From the NCBI RefSeq assembly GCF_965363235.1, contig NC_134849.1, positions 18,378,863-18,442,862 on the forward strand: 64,000 nucleotides of DNA, written 5' to 3'. Positions 43,020 through 54,489 of this stretch are shown one piece after another. The DNA is from Mytilus galloprovincialis. Lineage: Eukaryota > Mollusca > Bivalvia > Mytilida > Mytilidae. The position numbers and the translations under genes were made by a program. Under the pieces are notes generated by a model that made no database searches, was not told where the DNA came from, and saw only the letters and a list, made by a program, of their open reading frames with translations. How positions within the stretch are numbered: the stretch's first letter is position 1; every line of letters begins with the position of its first letter.

Positions 43020-45760
43020 CAATGATCTAGCTTCATGGCAATGGCATACATTACAGACTACATCATGTACATGGTCATTCTTAATTGTGTTTAAACTTTG
43101 GGAGTTCATTTTTTTAATGTTTAAAGCTAACAATTTCAACTACATACATTTATCAAGATTTGATTCTACATTTATATATAATTGTGTATGTCACATGTAT
43201 GTACATGATGTATTTTAATGTAAAGCATCTGAAAACTCATTAGCCGTTTTCATAGCCTATGCCTGAAAACAGAGATTTCTTATTAAGGAGAAAGCCCCGC
43301 CCCCCCTTTTTGGTGTGAAATATTTTGTTGATTATATAGGGAATCACTGAAGCATGACTGGAGCAAGCATCCCCCTCTGCCCCCCCCCCCCCCCCCAAAA
43401 AAATAATTAAAAAAATGGAAATTTCTGGATCTGCCCATGTCAACCTTTCACTCAGGTCATTGGTGAAGAGTTGTCACACAAAATAAATGATATCAAATGT
43501 TCATATGTATATGTTTTAGCTCGTGTAGGTGTAAGGAGGCAACCATTTGATTTGTTGGGCGAAAAGGGTGAATAATCTTGCCTTGTAAAACTTGTGCTAT
43601 AAATAAAAATTAATACATTTCCATTTAAAAATCCGTCAGCCCAATCTCATCCAGTGAAATAGATTATTATCTGTTTTCGAAATTATATGGAAGTACTTAG
43701 TAGTTCAGACGCATTGCAAGGCATTTTTTCTAAGGAGACGTGTAGACTCATTTAATTGGGGGAATGGAACCAATAAATTGATAGGATCCGATATGATCTT
43801 CCCAGTAAGGAGCACCTATTTTTTTAGGTAATTATTATTAGTGTCGGTGATCACACAAGTAAATCAGAGAAAATATTGCATGCAAGTTAATAAGCAGAGA
43901 AGAGACAATTATCAACTTGTGTATTATTCATTTTCTCGCAGTTATTTGCGGTAAATTAACTATATGTATATATATCCCAAAACAGGTGTTCGGTTCTAGT
44001 ACTATACAATTTAGTAAAACTGCTATATTTTGGGGCCGAAAAGGGGTCTTACTGAACCTACTCCTTTATAAATCTTAAGTAGGAATGCGTGGGTTCCATT
44101 TCATGAGACCTACACGGATTTTTTATAAAATAAATTTAAAAATTATAAATACAGTTTTCATCAATTCTTTCCCGGCTTAGATAAAAAAAAATATGAAAAT
44201 AAATAATCTTTTGAAAATAATACGATATGGTTTAATTATTTCACTTCATTATAATGATAAATCCTTTAGATCTGAAATGTTTAATTAAAACGAATTTATC
44301 ATTTTGATCTACCGATAAGAAACCACCGATAAACTTTAAATTGAAGTGACATGGTCAGTTAAGTAACCTGATTAGTTGCATGGCTGATTACCATCTTACA
44401 GGTGACCCAGTAATTTTCCATATGACACTAGCGTGTACCCTCGGGGTGTGTATAACTTTTTTTGGGGGGAACATCCTGTCCACGTGTAATACTTAGCATA
44501 TATTGCAACATTTGACATTAAACAAATTTTCTTTGTAGCATCGGAGGCAATTTCATGTTCAACCACACAGCAAATTTCACACAAAAAATATGATAAAATC
44601 ATAAGAAAAAGAATAAGAAATACTAACAAATAAATTTGGCATTAATAAAACGGGGATTCGTGTATTCAAGAGCTTATTTTCAGTGGACAACAACAAATGG
44701 AAGTTTTTAACGACCTTGACTGGCTATAATATATATATAGCACTTGCACGGTCGTTCCAGTGGACATATTTCATACCAGATTACTTATTCTTTTTATATA
44801 TATGACAATTATTGTTTAATCTGATACACGTACCTATAATGTACAGTATTTTGAACAGCTTCAAATATATGGGGTCCGTAGTAATACCGCAAAGGACCTC
44901 CTTAGTGCACTAAGAACAAAAATGTGCACTAAGGACCTGATGGAATGATACAACTGTTACAAAGGACATGGCATATAAAAATAGACTTTGTAAAAATTCA
45001 TTATTTTAAATTTTACAATTATACCTTTTTTAATTAGAAAGTTATCTAATGTGTATTCGACACGTGCCTAAAAAAATTGATTGTCACCTTTTTAGTGTAA
45101 TAGGTAGAAATTCACGTTCGCTCAACCTTGACCCGTTTATAATCTGCTAGTAAACTGTTTAAACATGTATATATGGTATTTCAAATTGTTCTTTATTTTT
45201 TTCCCATTTGTTTGTTTCTGCCGTATTTATTCTGTCTGTTATAATTTTTACTTCTAAAGTAATAAAGTATTTTCAACTCTTTTCAGTTTGGGAATTTTTA
45301 ATCCTTTTAATTTTAAAAAGACAAATAATTGTGAACACTTCACGGAAAAGTGAGGATTTATATTTGGTTGCTTAACGTCCAGTTGCCAATACTTCAATCA
45401 TTTTTCTGATGTCAGGGACCATGCCTCACAGCAAGGTTTTATAAGGATAGAACATAGGCAAATGCAAATAGATTCTATTGTCTATATCTTTGCTGCTTTG
45501 GTCTCTGTATGTATAATGATTCATTATGTTTTATGGGATACTTAACTTCTGTTCTACAAATTTTATATTAAAATATATTCTGATTTTTCATTTTTAATGA
45601 GATTTTAGTTTCTGTTGATTAGAGGCAGTACAAAAAACATGTTTTAATCATAATTAAGGTGAACCCCCCCCCCCCCCTTTCAACATGACACCCAACCACA
45701 CCGCTTGAAAATCTTAAAATATTTTTTAATGTTATCATTACTATATATATATATATTGAA
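43020..45760. other. Anonymous interior of the giant element
   Basis: No recognisable gene. It holds C-run repeats at 43,300-43,398 and 45,665-45,680, and AT-rich stretches. The ORFs at 43,240-43,443 and 44,396-44,629 carry no domain. GTGCACTAAG words form a small dyad at 44,903-44,936. Confidence 0.45.
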
Positions 45761-45772
45761 TAGGGTGACACG

Positions 45773-46475
45773 TTGTCGCTACATAATAACCAGATAAAAT
45801 GGATCTTGTTTATACAAAAAATCTTTCAAGATTGTGGTTTCTCAAACATATGGGAGTCACAAAATTTTGTTAATAAAGAATGGTTAAAAACTGTCATAAA
45901 GCAGAGATTGCTATATCAATATATTCAGAACTGGAATTCCCTCATTCAAAATTCGTCAAAAGGTATAAACTACAAAAATTAAAAAAAAAAACACTTGAAA
46001 TTGAAGAATATTTTAATATTTTGGACTTCAAAGACGCTTTTGTTTTTTGTCGATTTCAAACGACTAATACTAAGTTGCCGATTGAAACAGGAAGATGGCA
46101 AAACGTAATCAGAGAAAACCGCTTTTGCAGTCTATGTAACAATCGACAAATAGGTGACGAATATCATTTTATATTTGAATGCAAATTTTTTCAATCAAAA
46201 ACGAAAAGAGTTTTTAACTGCATATTTTACAAAACGGCAAAATACAGTTAAATTCTCTGAAGTTATGTCAAGTACAAGAAAACCAGTTCTGAAGAAGCTT
46301 TGTTTTTTTTTATAGAAAATATAAATACTTGTGTTTGTCGGCCCGTGCTTGTACTCCTGGCTTGTAACTTTTGTAACCTCTCTCGCTTGTTTTGTACATA
46401 TTGTAAATATTTATTGTTGTATTTGTTATCTCTGTACCGATGTAATGCATTTGCTTTATGAGAATAAAGATATAT
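45773..46475 (+). pseudogene. 3' fragment of a second LINE family (C-terminal zinc-finger domain)
   Basis: Two overlapping frames (45,773-45,982 and 45,880-46,251) form one broken reading frame. The shift is near the poly-A run at about 45,980. The product has LPIETGRWQNV, then RFCSLCNNRQIGDEYHFIFE ending in C, the C-C-H-C motif found at the C-terminus of many LINE ORF2 proteins. A 3'UTR with AATAAA at about 46,463 follows. A related fragment on the other strand is at 53,545-53,993. Only the 3' end is present, as usual for 5'-truncated insertions. Confidence 0.75.
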
Positions 46476-46942
46476 AAGTAACGTCTTTAAATATACACAA
46501 GTCATAATTACATTGGCCAGAGGGTAACTTGATAATTAGAGGATCAAAGGATTTAATTAAGACAATCCAAGACTGCTACCTCTATATTTTATTATAAAAT
46601 AGAATAAGAATAAAATTGTTTATTATAGTGTCACATATTGATTGAAACAAGACATTCACACAATATTCATATACATACATACTACAATCAATATCCAGCC
46701 AAAAAATGACTTATGAGACACTGATCCTTAAAACCAAAATATATACAAAAATATACTATTTAAACTTGTAAGTAATCACATAAAAGTTTTATCTAAATGG
46801 AACAAGTAGCTTAAAATATAAATAATTCTTAGTTTAAAAAAAAAAAAAAAAAAGATATGTATTAACTATGAAATATGAAATACTATAAAATTGGGTAAAA
46901 ATCTTATAAATAAATGCATTAAAAATTGATTAATGAAAAATA

Positions 46943-49900
46943 TTACTGTAAAAATAGTTTTCTACGTAAATAAAATTTATGTAAACATTTGCAAAAATAA
47001 TACTGGATATTGGTACAATTCATAATTTCAATAAATTTTCTGTTTGTATTAAAATCTTGAAAGTTTTCAATAAGTTTTGAGCATTCATTAAACAAATTGT
47101 ATCGAAGATCGTCATATAATGAGCATTCCGTTAGAAAATGTTTTTCTGTTTCTATGCTGTTGGTTTCGCAAAGCACACATATTCGGTCTTCAATGGGTGT
47201 AGGCGGCCTGGAGTATCTTCCCGTCTCACACGCAAGTGGAAGTGAACCGGAGCGAAACAGAGCCATTGTACGTCGCTCAGTTTTGAAAATGTTCAAACGG
47301 ACATATTGTTCGGTTTTCACACTTTGTTTGTATTGCCTATAAGTTCGTAATTTGTTTCCGTTCTGTGAGTTATGTCGATCATTAAAGACTTCCTCGTTCC
47401 ATTCCGTGTTATCTAATACAGTTATTTTTTCGCTAATTGTACGCATTACAGTTTTTGTAGATACAGATAAATCGTACACAAGATCTCTCACATTTAGCAA
47501 ATCAACAGTTTTGTGCACTTGGAAAGCCCAACCCTTTCTATACCTTGAAGTCCATTTAAGTATTTTAGTACAGTTTCTATGTTGATCGGAGCGTAAAAGT
47601 CTACACAAAAGCCTACAGAAGTTAATTCGCTGTTTTGTAAAGCACGACGTCCAGCCCATATCGCCGCGTGATGCTAAATTAGACGTTCGTTTTCCTACGG
47701 ACAAAAAGAATTTACAGGCCCGGTTCTGAATTGTCGATATGGCACTAAACGCTTTAGTGCCCCAAATACCACTACCATAGAGAAGAACAGGCTCTACCAT
47801 TGATGTATACAGTTTAGTGTAAACCTTATATGTCATTCCACCTAACATAGACGTCTTTGTCATTAAAGCTCCAAGGGCACGACTAGCCGCTTTTGATAAC
47901 TCCGTTACATGTTTTTTAAAAGTCAAGTACTCGTCCATCCAGACACCTAAGTATTTGTAGGATTCACAGTAATCAATATTATTGCCTGAACAATTGAAAA
48001 TCCGATCTGACCTTGCAATTGATTGATTTCGGAAATGTACGATTTTGGTTTTGTTAATGTTAATTGAAAGTTTCCATGTAGCACACCAGTCCGATACGAC
48101 ATCTAGCATTCGTTGTAAACTATTTTCGTCGGGTGCGATTAAGGCGATATCGTCCGCATATAATAAAATACTCAAATGAAAATCATCAACCTTCACTCCA
48201 CAGTTTAACGCATTAATGCGGTCCGCTAAGTCATTTATGTAAAGAGAAAACAATGTCGGTGAAAGGATACATCCCTGTTTTACTCCGGCTTCAACGTTGC
48301 ACCACTGAGTAAGGTCATTATTAACACGAACGGTACAATTAACATCATCATACAGTGACTGAATTGCGAATAAAAACTTTCCCCTTACTCCTGCACGTTG
48401 CAGTTTATACCATAAAAAGCTATGCTCAACCGTATCAAATGCTTTTTTCATGTCAACGAAACATGTAAACGTGGATTTTCTTGATATTTTACGATCATTT
48501 ATGATTGAGTATAGCGAATGTATATGCTCCTCACAGCTTCTGCCTCGTCGAAATCCATTTTGTTCGTCACATAAAATTTTGTTATCTTCAAGCCATTTAC
48601 TTAAACGGTAATTTAAAATGTTACAATAAATTTTACAAGGCACCGAAATCAAAGTTATTCCCCTGTAGTTGAGCGGGTTTCTATTGTCATCGGATCCGTG
48701 TTTAAAAATCGGGTTTATAATACCACTTTTCCACTGAATTGGAACTTTGCCGAGATTGAAACAGCCCATAATAATTTGGTGTAATAAGTCAATAGCTGTG
48801 TCATTCTTTAATACTTCAGCCGGGATGTCGTCAATTCCTGTAGCTTTCCGTGATTTGGCACGTATGACTGCATCGAGAACCTCGGTTCTGGAAATAGATG
48901 CATTAAGCGTAGTTACATCAATTTCAATATTAAAGTTCGCAGAATCAAGTTCAGTTTCGACACCGGTTTTTCGCTTAAATAATGAATGAAAATCGGTCTT
49001 CCACTTATTCATAACATCGTTTCTGTTTGTATTAACTGAACCGTTCTCATCAACAATTGCCATTGGAATACACGGTTTACGCTCGTTGGCAATACCCAAT
49101 TTACCAATAGATTTCCAGAAATCACGCTGATTGGTTTCACACAATTTATTTTCAAGTATATGGCGTTCATTGGCTTGATATTTTCTTTTAAATTTTCGGA
49201 TTAGACGGTCAAAAGTTTTTCTTTCGGAACAGTATTCTTTTTTATATTTTTGCTTTAAAGATGTTGGTCCAGTGTAACGTAACCACTTCTTTTCAGTTTC
49301 ACAAACTTTACTCCATTGACCAGCTAGACTATCATTCCAATAAGGTTTAAAACGTGACTTCTTTCGTTTATTCCCACTTGAACTATTATAAATAGGTAAC
49401 TTGTTGTCCATTTCACATTTAATTAAAGATTGGAATTCGTCGTAGGCATTTTGAACATCACTTGATACTTCAATATAATTTTCTATTTTCTGAATAGCTT
49501 CCAGTACTTTATGAAATATATCCTCATTTAGCAAGAAATCATTTGGCACAGATGAAACATTATGCTTATGACTAGCATTATTCTCACTTTTATTCATATC
49601 CATATTCCTTTTTAAATTAATAGATAAATTCACATCACAATATAATACTGAGTGATCCGGAATACTATCAGGAATGTATGAAATATTATTAATTATATCT
49701 GACATTGGAACTATTTTGAAGTCTTCAATATTTTCCATATCTTCGTAAGGAACACATATATAATCTACTACAGATTTTCCAGTTGTAGAAATACAGGTAA
49801 ATTGGTTATCATTAAATCGCCCATTTAACATGCCGAAATTAACGTCACTTAAAAAATTAATGAACACATCTCCATGATGATTTTCTGTATGATCAATATA

Positions 49901-50428
49901 ATTCCTTGGTTTAACAAGATCAACACCTTCAATATAATCGGAATTTGATCCTACACGAGAGTTAAAATCTCCACAAATAAATATTTTCCCTTTGTGTTGA
50001 TAAGAATATATCTGATGTAATAGATTTCGAAAAAATACGTCCGAGTCCACAGGTCTACATGAATCTGCTGGTGGCAAATAACATATTGCAACACAAAAGC
50101 ATAGTTTTTCTAGTTTAGCAGAGAACTCCAACCATAATACTCCCTCTTCCTCCTCATCTAAAACATGTATATCAAACATATCCGCTATATTGTTTTTCAC
50201 AAATGCACCTACTCCTGCTGAGCCGCGAGTGGCACGTTTATGCAATGTTTTCCTATTATTTCCATAAAATCTAAAACCATGAACGTGTAGGCGTTCATTT
50301 CCACGTAAAAATGTTTCACAAATTCCAATAATATCACAGTTAATATAGTTTAAAACTTTTTCCCGGAAAATTGAATTTTCGTTCGATTTAGTAGACCATC
50401 CCCTGCAGTTCCATACCCCAAGCCGCAC
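46943..50428 (-). CDS. LINE ORF2 protein: AP endonuclease, reverse transcriptase, CCHC tail
   Basis: 1,161 residues if counted from a GTG at 50,428. Endonuclease (about 1-235): LGVWNCRGW, GICETFL, ICGDFNSRVG near residue 150, and SIPDHSVL. Reverse transcriptase (about 500-810): ATGIDDIPAEV, FVDMKKAFDT near 655, GVKQGCILSPTLFSLYINDL, and LLYADDIAL near 757 with the catalytic Asp pair. C-terminus: CVLC ... H-FLTEC near 1,080-1,095, a CCHC motif. It nicks target DNA and primes reverse transcription there. All catalytic motifs are present and unbroken. There is no in-frame ATG at the start: the frame runs back through GCA and GAT to the ORF1 TAG. The ATG that overlaps GGATGCAG is in another frame. 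Synthesis must therefore use readthrough, reinitiation or a non-AUG start. Confidence 0.92.
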   Translation of the reverse strand: MRLGVWNCRGWSTKSNENSIFREKVLNYINCDIIGICETFLRGNERLHVHGFRFYGNNRKTLHKRATRGSAGVGAFVKNNIADMFDIHVLDEEEEGVLWLEFSAKLEKLCFCVAICYLPPADSCRPVDSDVFFRNLLHQIYSYQHKGKIFICGDFNSRVGSNSDYIEGVDLVKPRNYIDHTENHHGDVFINFLSDVNFGMLNGRFNDNQFTCISTTGKSVVDYICVPYEDMENIEDFKIVPMSDIINNISYIPDSIPDHSVLYCDVNLSINLKRNMDMNKSENNASHKHNVSSVPNDFLLNEDIFHKVLEAIQKIENYIEVSSDVQNAYDEFQSLIKCEMDNKLPIYNSSSGNKRKKSRFKPYWNDSLAGQWSKVCETEKKWLRYTGPTSLKQKYKKEYCSERKTFDRLIRKFKRKYQANERHILENKLCETNQRDFWKSIGKLGIANERKPCIPMAIVDENGSVNTNRNDVMNKWKTDFHSLFKRKTGVETELDSANFNIEIDVTTLNASISRTEVLDAVIRAKSRKATGIDDIPAEVLKNDTAIDLLHQIIMGCFNLGKVPIQWKSGIINPIFKHGSDDNRNPLNYRGITLISVPCKIYCNILNYRLSKWLEDNKILCDEQNGFRRGRSCEEHIHSLYSIINDRKISRKSTFTCFVDMKKAFDTVEHSFLWYKLQRAGVRGKFLFAIQSLYDDVNCTVRVNNDLTQWCNVEAGVKQGCILSPTLFSLYINDLADRINALNCGVKVDDFHLSILLYADDIALIAPDENSLQRMLDVVSDWCATWKLSININKTKIVHFRNQSIARSDRIFNCSGNNIDYCESYKYLGVWMDEYLTFKKHVTELSKAASRALGALMTKTSMLGGMTYKVYTKLYTSMVEPVLLYGSGIWGTKAFSAISTIQNRACKFFLSVGKRTSNLASRGDMGWTSCFTKQRINFCRLLCRLLRSDQHRNCTKILKWTSRYRKGWAFQVHKTVDLLNVRDLVYDLSVSTKTVMRTISEKITVLDNTEWNEEVFNDRHNSQNGNKLRTYRQYKQSVKTEQYVRLNIFKTERRTMALFRSGSLPLACETGRYSRPPTPIEDRICVLCETNSIETEKHFLTECSLYDDLRYNLFNECSKLIENFQDFNTNRKFIEIMNCTNIQYYFCKCLHKFYLRRKLFLQ

Positions 50429-50434
50429 TGCATC

Positions 50435-51409
50435 CTATGTGCGCTTGGCTAAGAGTCGACTTCCTGCAAATTTATAGTCTTTGTCTTTTCCCATTTCTTT
50501 CAAAACGGTCCTCATCGCATTTTGGAAGTTCCTCGTTTCCAACGGCATATCATTTTCTATATACACTTTCTCAAATTGTCTACTGCTTTTAAGTTTCGAT
50601 TTATTTTTCATGACTTCCTTTTTGTTTTCCATGTTGCTCGTTTCGACTACCACTATACCAGGGTAAGCCCCCCTACTTTCTTTTCTCTGTACACTTTTTA
50701 TATCAACATTGGCTAAACCCAGTCCATCTCGCAACATACCTTTAACTTTATGTTTTGTCAATTCATCTTCGGTTAGCTCTCGCTCGTCAAACGACAAATT
50801 CTTGATTATGAATCGGTTTCTGGTATTACTTTGGCGTGAACTGTTAGTATCTTTATCTGATACCTTTTTTTCTAGACTGTTTATTTGACTTTTCATAACA
50901 TCAAGTTCATTCTTTACCTCAGTTTTTACTTCATCTATCTTTTCCTTCAACTTGTTGTCTATCATTGTTGAAATTCTTTCGGACACTTTTACTGATATTT
51001 TTTCCTCCATGTTAGTTTCGAGGTCATCAATTCTTTTTTCTAAGCTTTTACTCATAGATGTAAAATTTGCCGACAATTGAAGAATTAAAGATTCAAGTCT
51101 ATTGTGGGAATTTTCGCTATCAATCGCCGAGGGTGCACTCGAGTAGTTCAAATCACATCTACTTTTCTTGTTTATATTGTCTGATTCGATGTAGTGTTCA
51201 GCCATCTGATCTGATTGACGTTTTCTTTCGCTAGGTGAAGCAATGTTATAATTAAAAGTACTTACAGGCACATGTCCATTACTCGTCATCAAGTTGTTGA
51301 CATACTGACCGGCGCCATTTGTACACAAACGATAATTAGAAAATTCATCCATCGTGTAATATATCCAGTTATTTTGCAAATTAAAATTCCCAGTGGATTG
51401 TATGTCCAA
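50435..51409 (-). CDS. LINE ORF1 protein (coiled coil plus RRM-like domain)
   Basis: 324 residues. The N-terminal ~95 residues are polar and disordered. Residues about 100-190 form a coiled coil with heptads (SLEKRIDDLETNMEEKI, then KNELDVMKSQINSLEKKV). Residues about 197-270 read RNRFIIKNLSFDERELTEDE and PGIVVVETSNMENKKEVM, which resemble the RRM of L1-type ORF1 proteins, followed by a basic C-terminal part (VYIENDMPLETRNF). It is expected to be an RNA-binding chaperone that trimerises through the coiled coil and forms the element RNP. The ATG at 51,409 is the first in frame. It ends at TAG (50,437-50,435), and the next codons lead in frame into ORF2. Confidence 0.85.
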   Translation of the reverse strand: MDIQSTGNFNLQNNWIYYTMDEFSNYRLCTNGAGQYVNNLMTSNGHVPVSTFNYNIASPSERKRQSDQMAEHYIESDNINKKSRCDLNYSSAPSAIDSENSHNRLESLILQLSANFTSMSKSLEKRIDDLETNMEEKISVKVSERISTMIDNKLKEKIDEVKTEVKNELDVMKSQINSLEKKVSDKDTNSSRQSNTRNRFIIKNLSFDERELTEDELTKHKVKGMLRDGLGLANVDIKSVQRKESRGAYPGIVVVETSNMENKKEVMKNKSKLKSSRQFEKVYIENDMPLETRNFQNAMRTVLKEMGKDKDYKFAGSRLLAKRT

Positions 51410-51500
51410 TAAGCACTGTATAAAGTTACTTGTTAACTAAAATTTGAGTCTATAAAATCAGTAAATACATAAAAAATCACTTTTAAGATCACAGAGAAAA

Positions 51501-53417
51501 TACGACTGTCCACTATCACTAGTCACGTGATCATCTATCCTAATACATATACTGTAATTCAAATATAATTTAAGGGAACCGTCGCCTATCCTTTAACTTC
51601 CCCTTCCTATTCGTTCCAAATGCGGTGATATTTAAACTAGAACCTATAAAGTTTTTAATTCGTCGAAACTGAACATTTCGCATATTTTCGGAAAATCATA
51701 CATATCTTTATTAGCCTCATTTAGGGTGATACAGCAATTGCAAAACGGGTAGATACGATCTGTAATCAAATAATTAAACTAATCAAAAGTTTATTTAGAG
51801 TAACCATATGCCGGATGAACAAAAAGTTTGCCATTTATTGAAAAACATATGGTTTTATATAACAAGAAAACTTCTCTAGTATTCTAAACATTTATCACGT
51901 ACCCCCTCCCCCAAACCTCCGCTTCAAGCTCTAGATTCGCGCCTGCACATTGTGAATTATATTTCTTACATCACGATGCTTATTACATTATAAAATAAAA
52001 TGGTATTCATCTTCAATTGTTGAAATAAAGATGAATTGTTATAAAAAAAGCATTGACATCAGTTTTAAAGTTATTGTTCATAGGAGACAGTTATGATTTA
52101 TAGTCTCTTTTTAAAACGTAATATAATTTTACCTCTTGGAGTTTTTCTACATTACTTCTGTAATCGGATTTTGAAGAACCCCACGGACACCACATACTCT
52201 CATGCATATGTCACTCATTCAAGGTATAATGATAATATATGTAAACTCTTGTGTTGTTAACAAGGAAACGAAATCTCAAAAGCATTTTTGTCTCAATTTG
52301 TATCTCAAAATAGGGTTCTTTAATTTTAAAAAAAGCTTGCATAGCAATTTCCTTAAAAACAAAATATAACAAAGGCAAAGTTTTAAAACACAAAATTCAT
52401 TTTTTTTTAATTTTTCTTTCATAAACTTGAAAATTTACCACGCTAAACCGTTAAGTTTATTCAACAACAACCATTAATTAATCAATAAGTAACGATAAAA
52501 AGACAATTGTGTATTGGATTAGGTTGATTGAACATGATGATTATTGAATTTGCAATAAGCCGTTGGTCACGTGCCGAGTGGCACGCGTTGATTAAAAAGT
52601 CATTTAACTTCAAAATTACAATATCTATTGATACCTAACTTTACAGATATGAGGTATTTAATCATATCCTCCTATATATCCATATTCTCTGTGATCTTAA
52701 AACATCGTTTTAGTGTCCTTAATGCAAAAACTTTCTTCTCAGTCAGCGCCTTTAAGAATTCCTTTGCGGTATTTCTACACACCGAAATATATGGCCTTAT
52801 TGGTAAAATACCCACGTGAAAATACCACAGTGTTAGTGTCACTAATAGTCAAAATATTGTGCCGTGAAAACTGGAAATGAAGTTTAGCGGGACATAGGAA
52901 ATTACAAAAATATTAGAATTGTTTACTTACATAGTGTAAGCGGGATGCAGGAATCTAAAAAAATAAATAGTAACTATAAAGCGAGATCCGTGAACAGAAC
53001 CCCCAAATGAGACCCCATTAGTTGTGGCTTATTTTTGGTCTTTTTAGCTAGTTTCCTTCCCCTACATTACTTGTAAGTTGATCGTTTTTGTAAAGCAGCA
53101 CTCGAGGTTTGACAGTATATTACCAAGAAATCCACAAAATATTGAAAAAGAAGGTTTAGAAAATTTAAATAATGGTATGCACACACACTCCCCTGTCAGC
53201 ACAGACAATTATATTTTTGTAAACGCGCCAAACTCATTTCTTCCACAGTGAGACAAGCTTTACAATGTTGATGGTGGTGAAAATCTAGTCCAAATAATTA
53301 TTACGTCTTGCAAGGCTATTTTATTTCTGGAACGCTTTCCTCTGACGAAGCCGAAATGTGAAACCAAATCAACAAGAAGTCTAACATCTATAATAGAACT
53401 GAATATAAAATCGAAAT
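51501..53417. other. Anonymous interior of the giant element
   Basis: No gene seen. The ORFs at 52,211-52,393 and 52,628-52,819 are AT-rich with no domain. It contains a TCACGTGCCGAGTGGCACGCG dyad-like stretch near 52,567 and ordinary AT-rich DNA. Confidence 0.45.
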
Positions 53418-53545
53418 GTAAATGGGGAATGTATCAAAAGACCAAAGAGCATTCAATGCAACGATAAAATCCCATAACCCGAGAAGGGGTTCCTAACCAA
53501 AGACAAATGGGGGGGGGGGGGGTCCAACTACATGTCCCCATTCAA
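53418..53545 (-). repeat. Dispersed repeat with a G run (reverse copy of 40,570 family)
   Basis: It contains AATGGGGAATGTATCAAA, GGTTCCTAACC, a run of about 12 G, and ACATGTCCCCATTC, mirroring 40,570-40,735. The LINE fragment at 53,545 begins at its edge. Confidence 0.6.
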
Positions 53546-54000
53546 TACAATACAATACAATATGCTTTATTTGAAAAACACTCCGTCACATTGACATGTG
53601 AAACAAGAGGTAAATTACAAAATACAATCACATACAATTAAAAAATAATAAAACAACTTAGAAATAAAATATATGGAAAATTACTTTATATTATAATATT
53701 TTAACATTATAATATTTTAGTTAACTTTGAAATGAATATAGACACATTTTTAAATAATAAGTTAATATTTGTCAATGACGGTTAGTCCTTTCATTTTTGC
53801 TTAATTCTGATATTTCACATAGTACTCTGGAATATGCTGATTTCTGATATTTTTTAACTAATAAAGAATTGCATTCAAATAAATAATGGAATTCATTGCC
53901 TGAATTGCAGTTAAACACAGTTTGCATGTCCTTCTTCTTTTGGAATGACTTATACCATCTTCCCAGCTCTACTGGGATTTTACATTGCAGCATCTTAATT
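53545..54000 (-). pseudogene. 5'-truncated LINE fragment with (AATAC)n tail
   Basis: The minus strand encodes LQCKIPVELGRWYKSF, then a segment ending GNEFHYLFEC (ORF 53,993-53,772). This aligns with the C-terminal domain of the fragment at 45,880-46,251 (KLPIETGRWQNV, GDEYHFIFEC). The first CxxC pair is not clear here. A 3'UTR follows and ends in an ATACA/AATAC tandem at 53,546-53,565. The piece is dead. Confidence 0.7.
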
Positions 54001-54489
54001 TTGAAATATATTTACGTTTGAATGGTGTTAATTTTAAAATTCAAATGCATTGATCGTCCAATAAAGAACAATGTAGAAAGGGGGGTTCCAACATGTCCAA
54101 CCCTCAGACCCTCCTGGATCCCTGCCTGTGAGGCATGCTTTAGCTTGCCATTAATGTATACTAGTTGAGTGATAATGGACGTCATATTAAACTCTTTGAT
54201 ATTAAAAAAGAAACTAAAATAAAAATCATACAAAGGTCACAAAGGCCATAATCTGGCTCCTGACGTGGGAAAAGTGCAAAATGCAGTGGGGATGAAAGCC
54301 TTTACTGTAAATTCCTGAAATTACAATTATATAAATCATCTCACATCTTTGCGCATTTCTTGAAATTGGTCATATTAATAAATGCATGTAATATTTTCAG
54401 AAAATTTCAATATATAGGCTTTTTAAAAAAAGTCAATCTTGTGCATGATTTATCAATGATTATACTTGCACAATTAACGCATGTTGTTC

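Larger units (their letters stand above)
46600..51500 (-). mobile_element. Full-length non-LTR retrotransposon (APE-type LINE) with intact ORFs
   Basis: The order on the minus strand is a short 5' region, ORF1 (51,409-50,435), ORF2 (50,428-46,943), then a 3'UTR of about 340 bp ending in TTTTATTCTTATTCTATTTTA. The 3'UTR contains TATGTGACACTATAATAAAC, shared with the scrap at 6,470. No stop or frameshift breaks either ORF, so it may be young. The 5' boundary (about 51,420-51,560) and a target duplication could not be fixed by eye. The clade is not certain: EN, RT and the CCHC tail fit the L1/Jockey/I side of the LINE tree. It sits inside the giant foldback element. Confidence 0.88.

Noticed and set aside
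45773-46251. Taken at first as a host gene with a zinc finger
   Set aside because: The GRWQN...GDEYHFIFEC pattern recurs in the LINE scrap at 53,772-53,993 and is the CCHC tail of LINE ORF2; the frame is broken.
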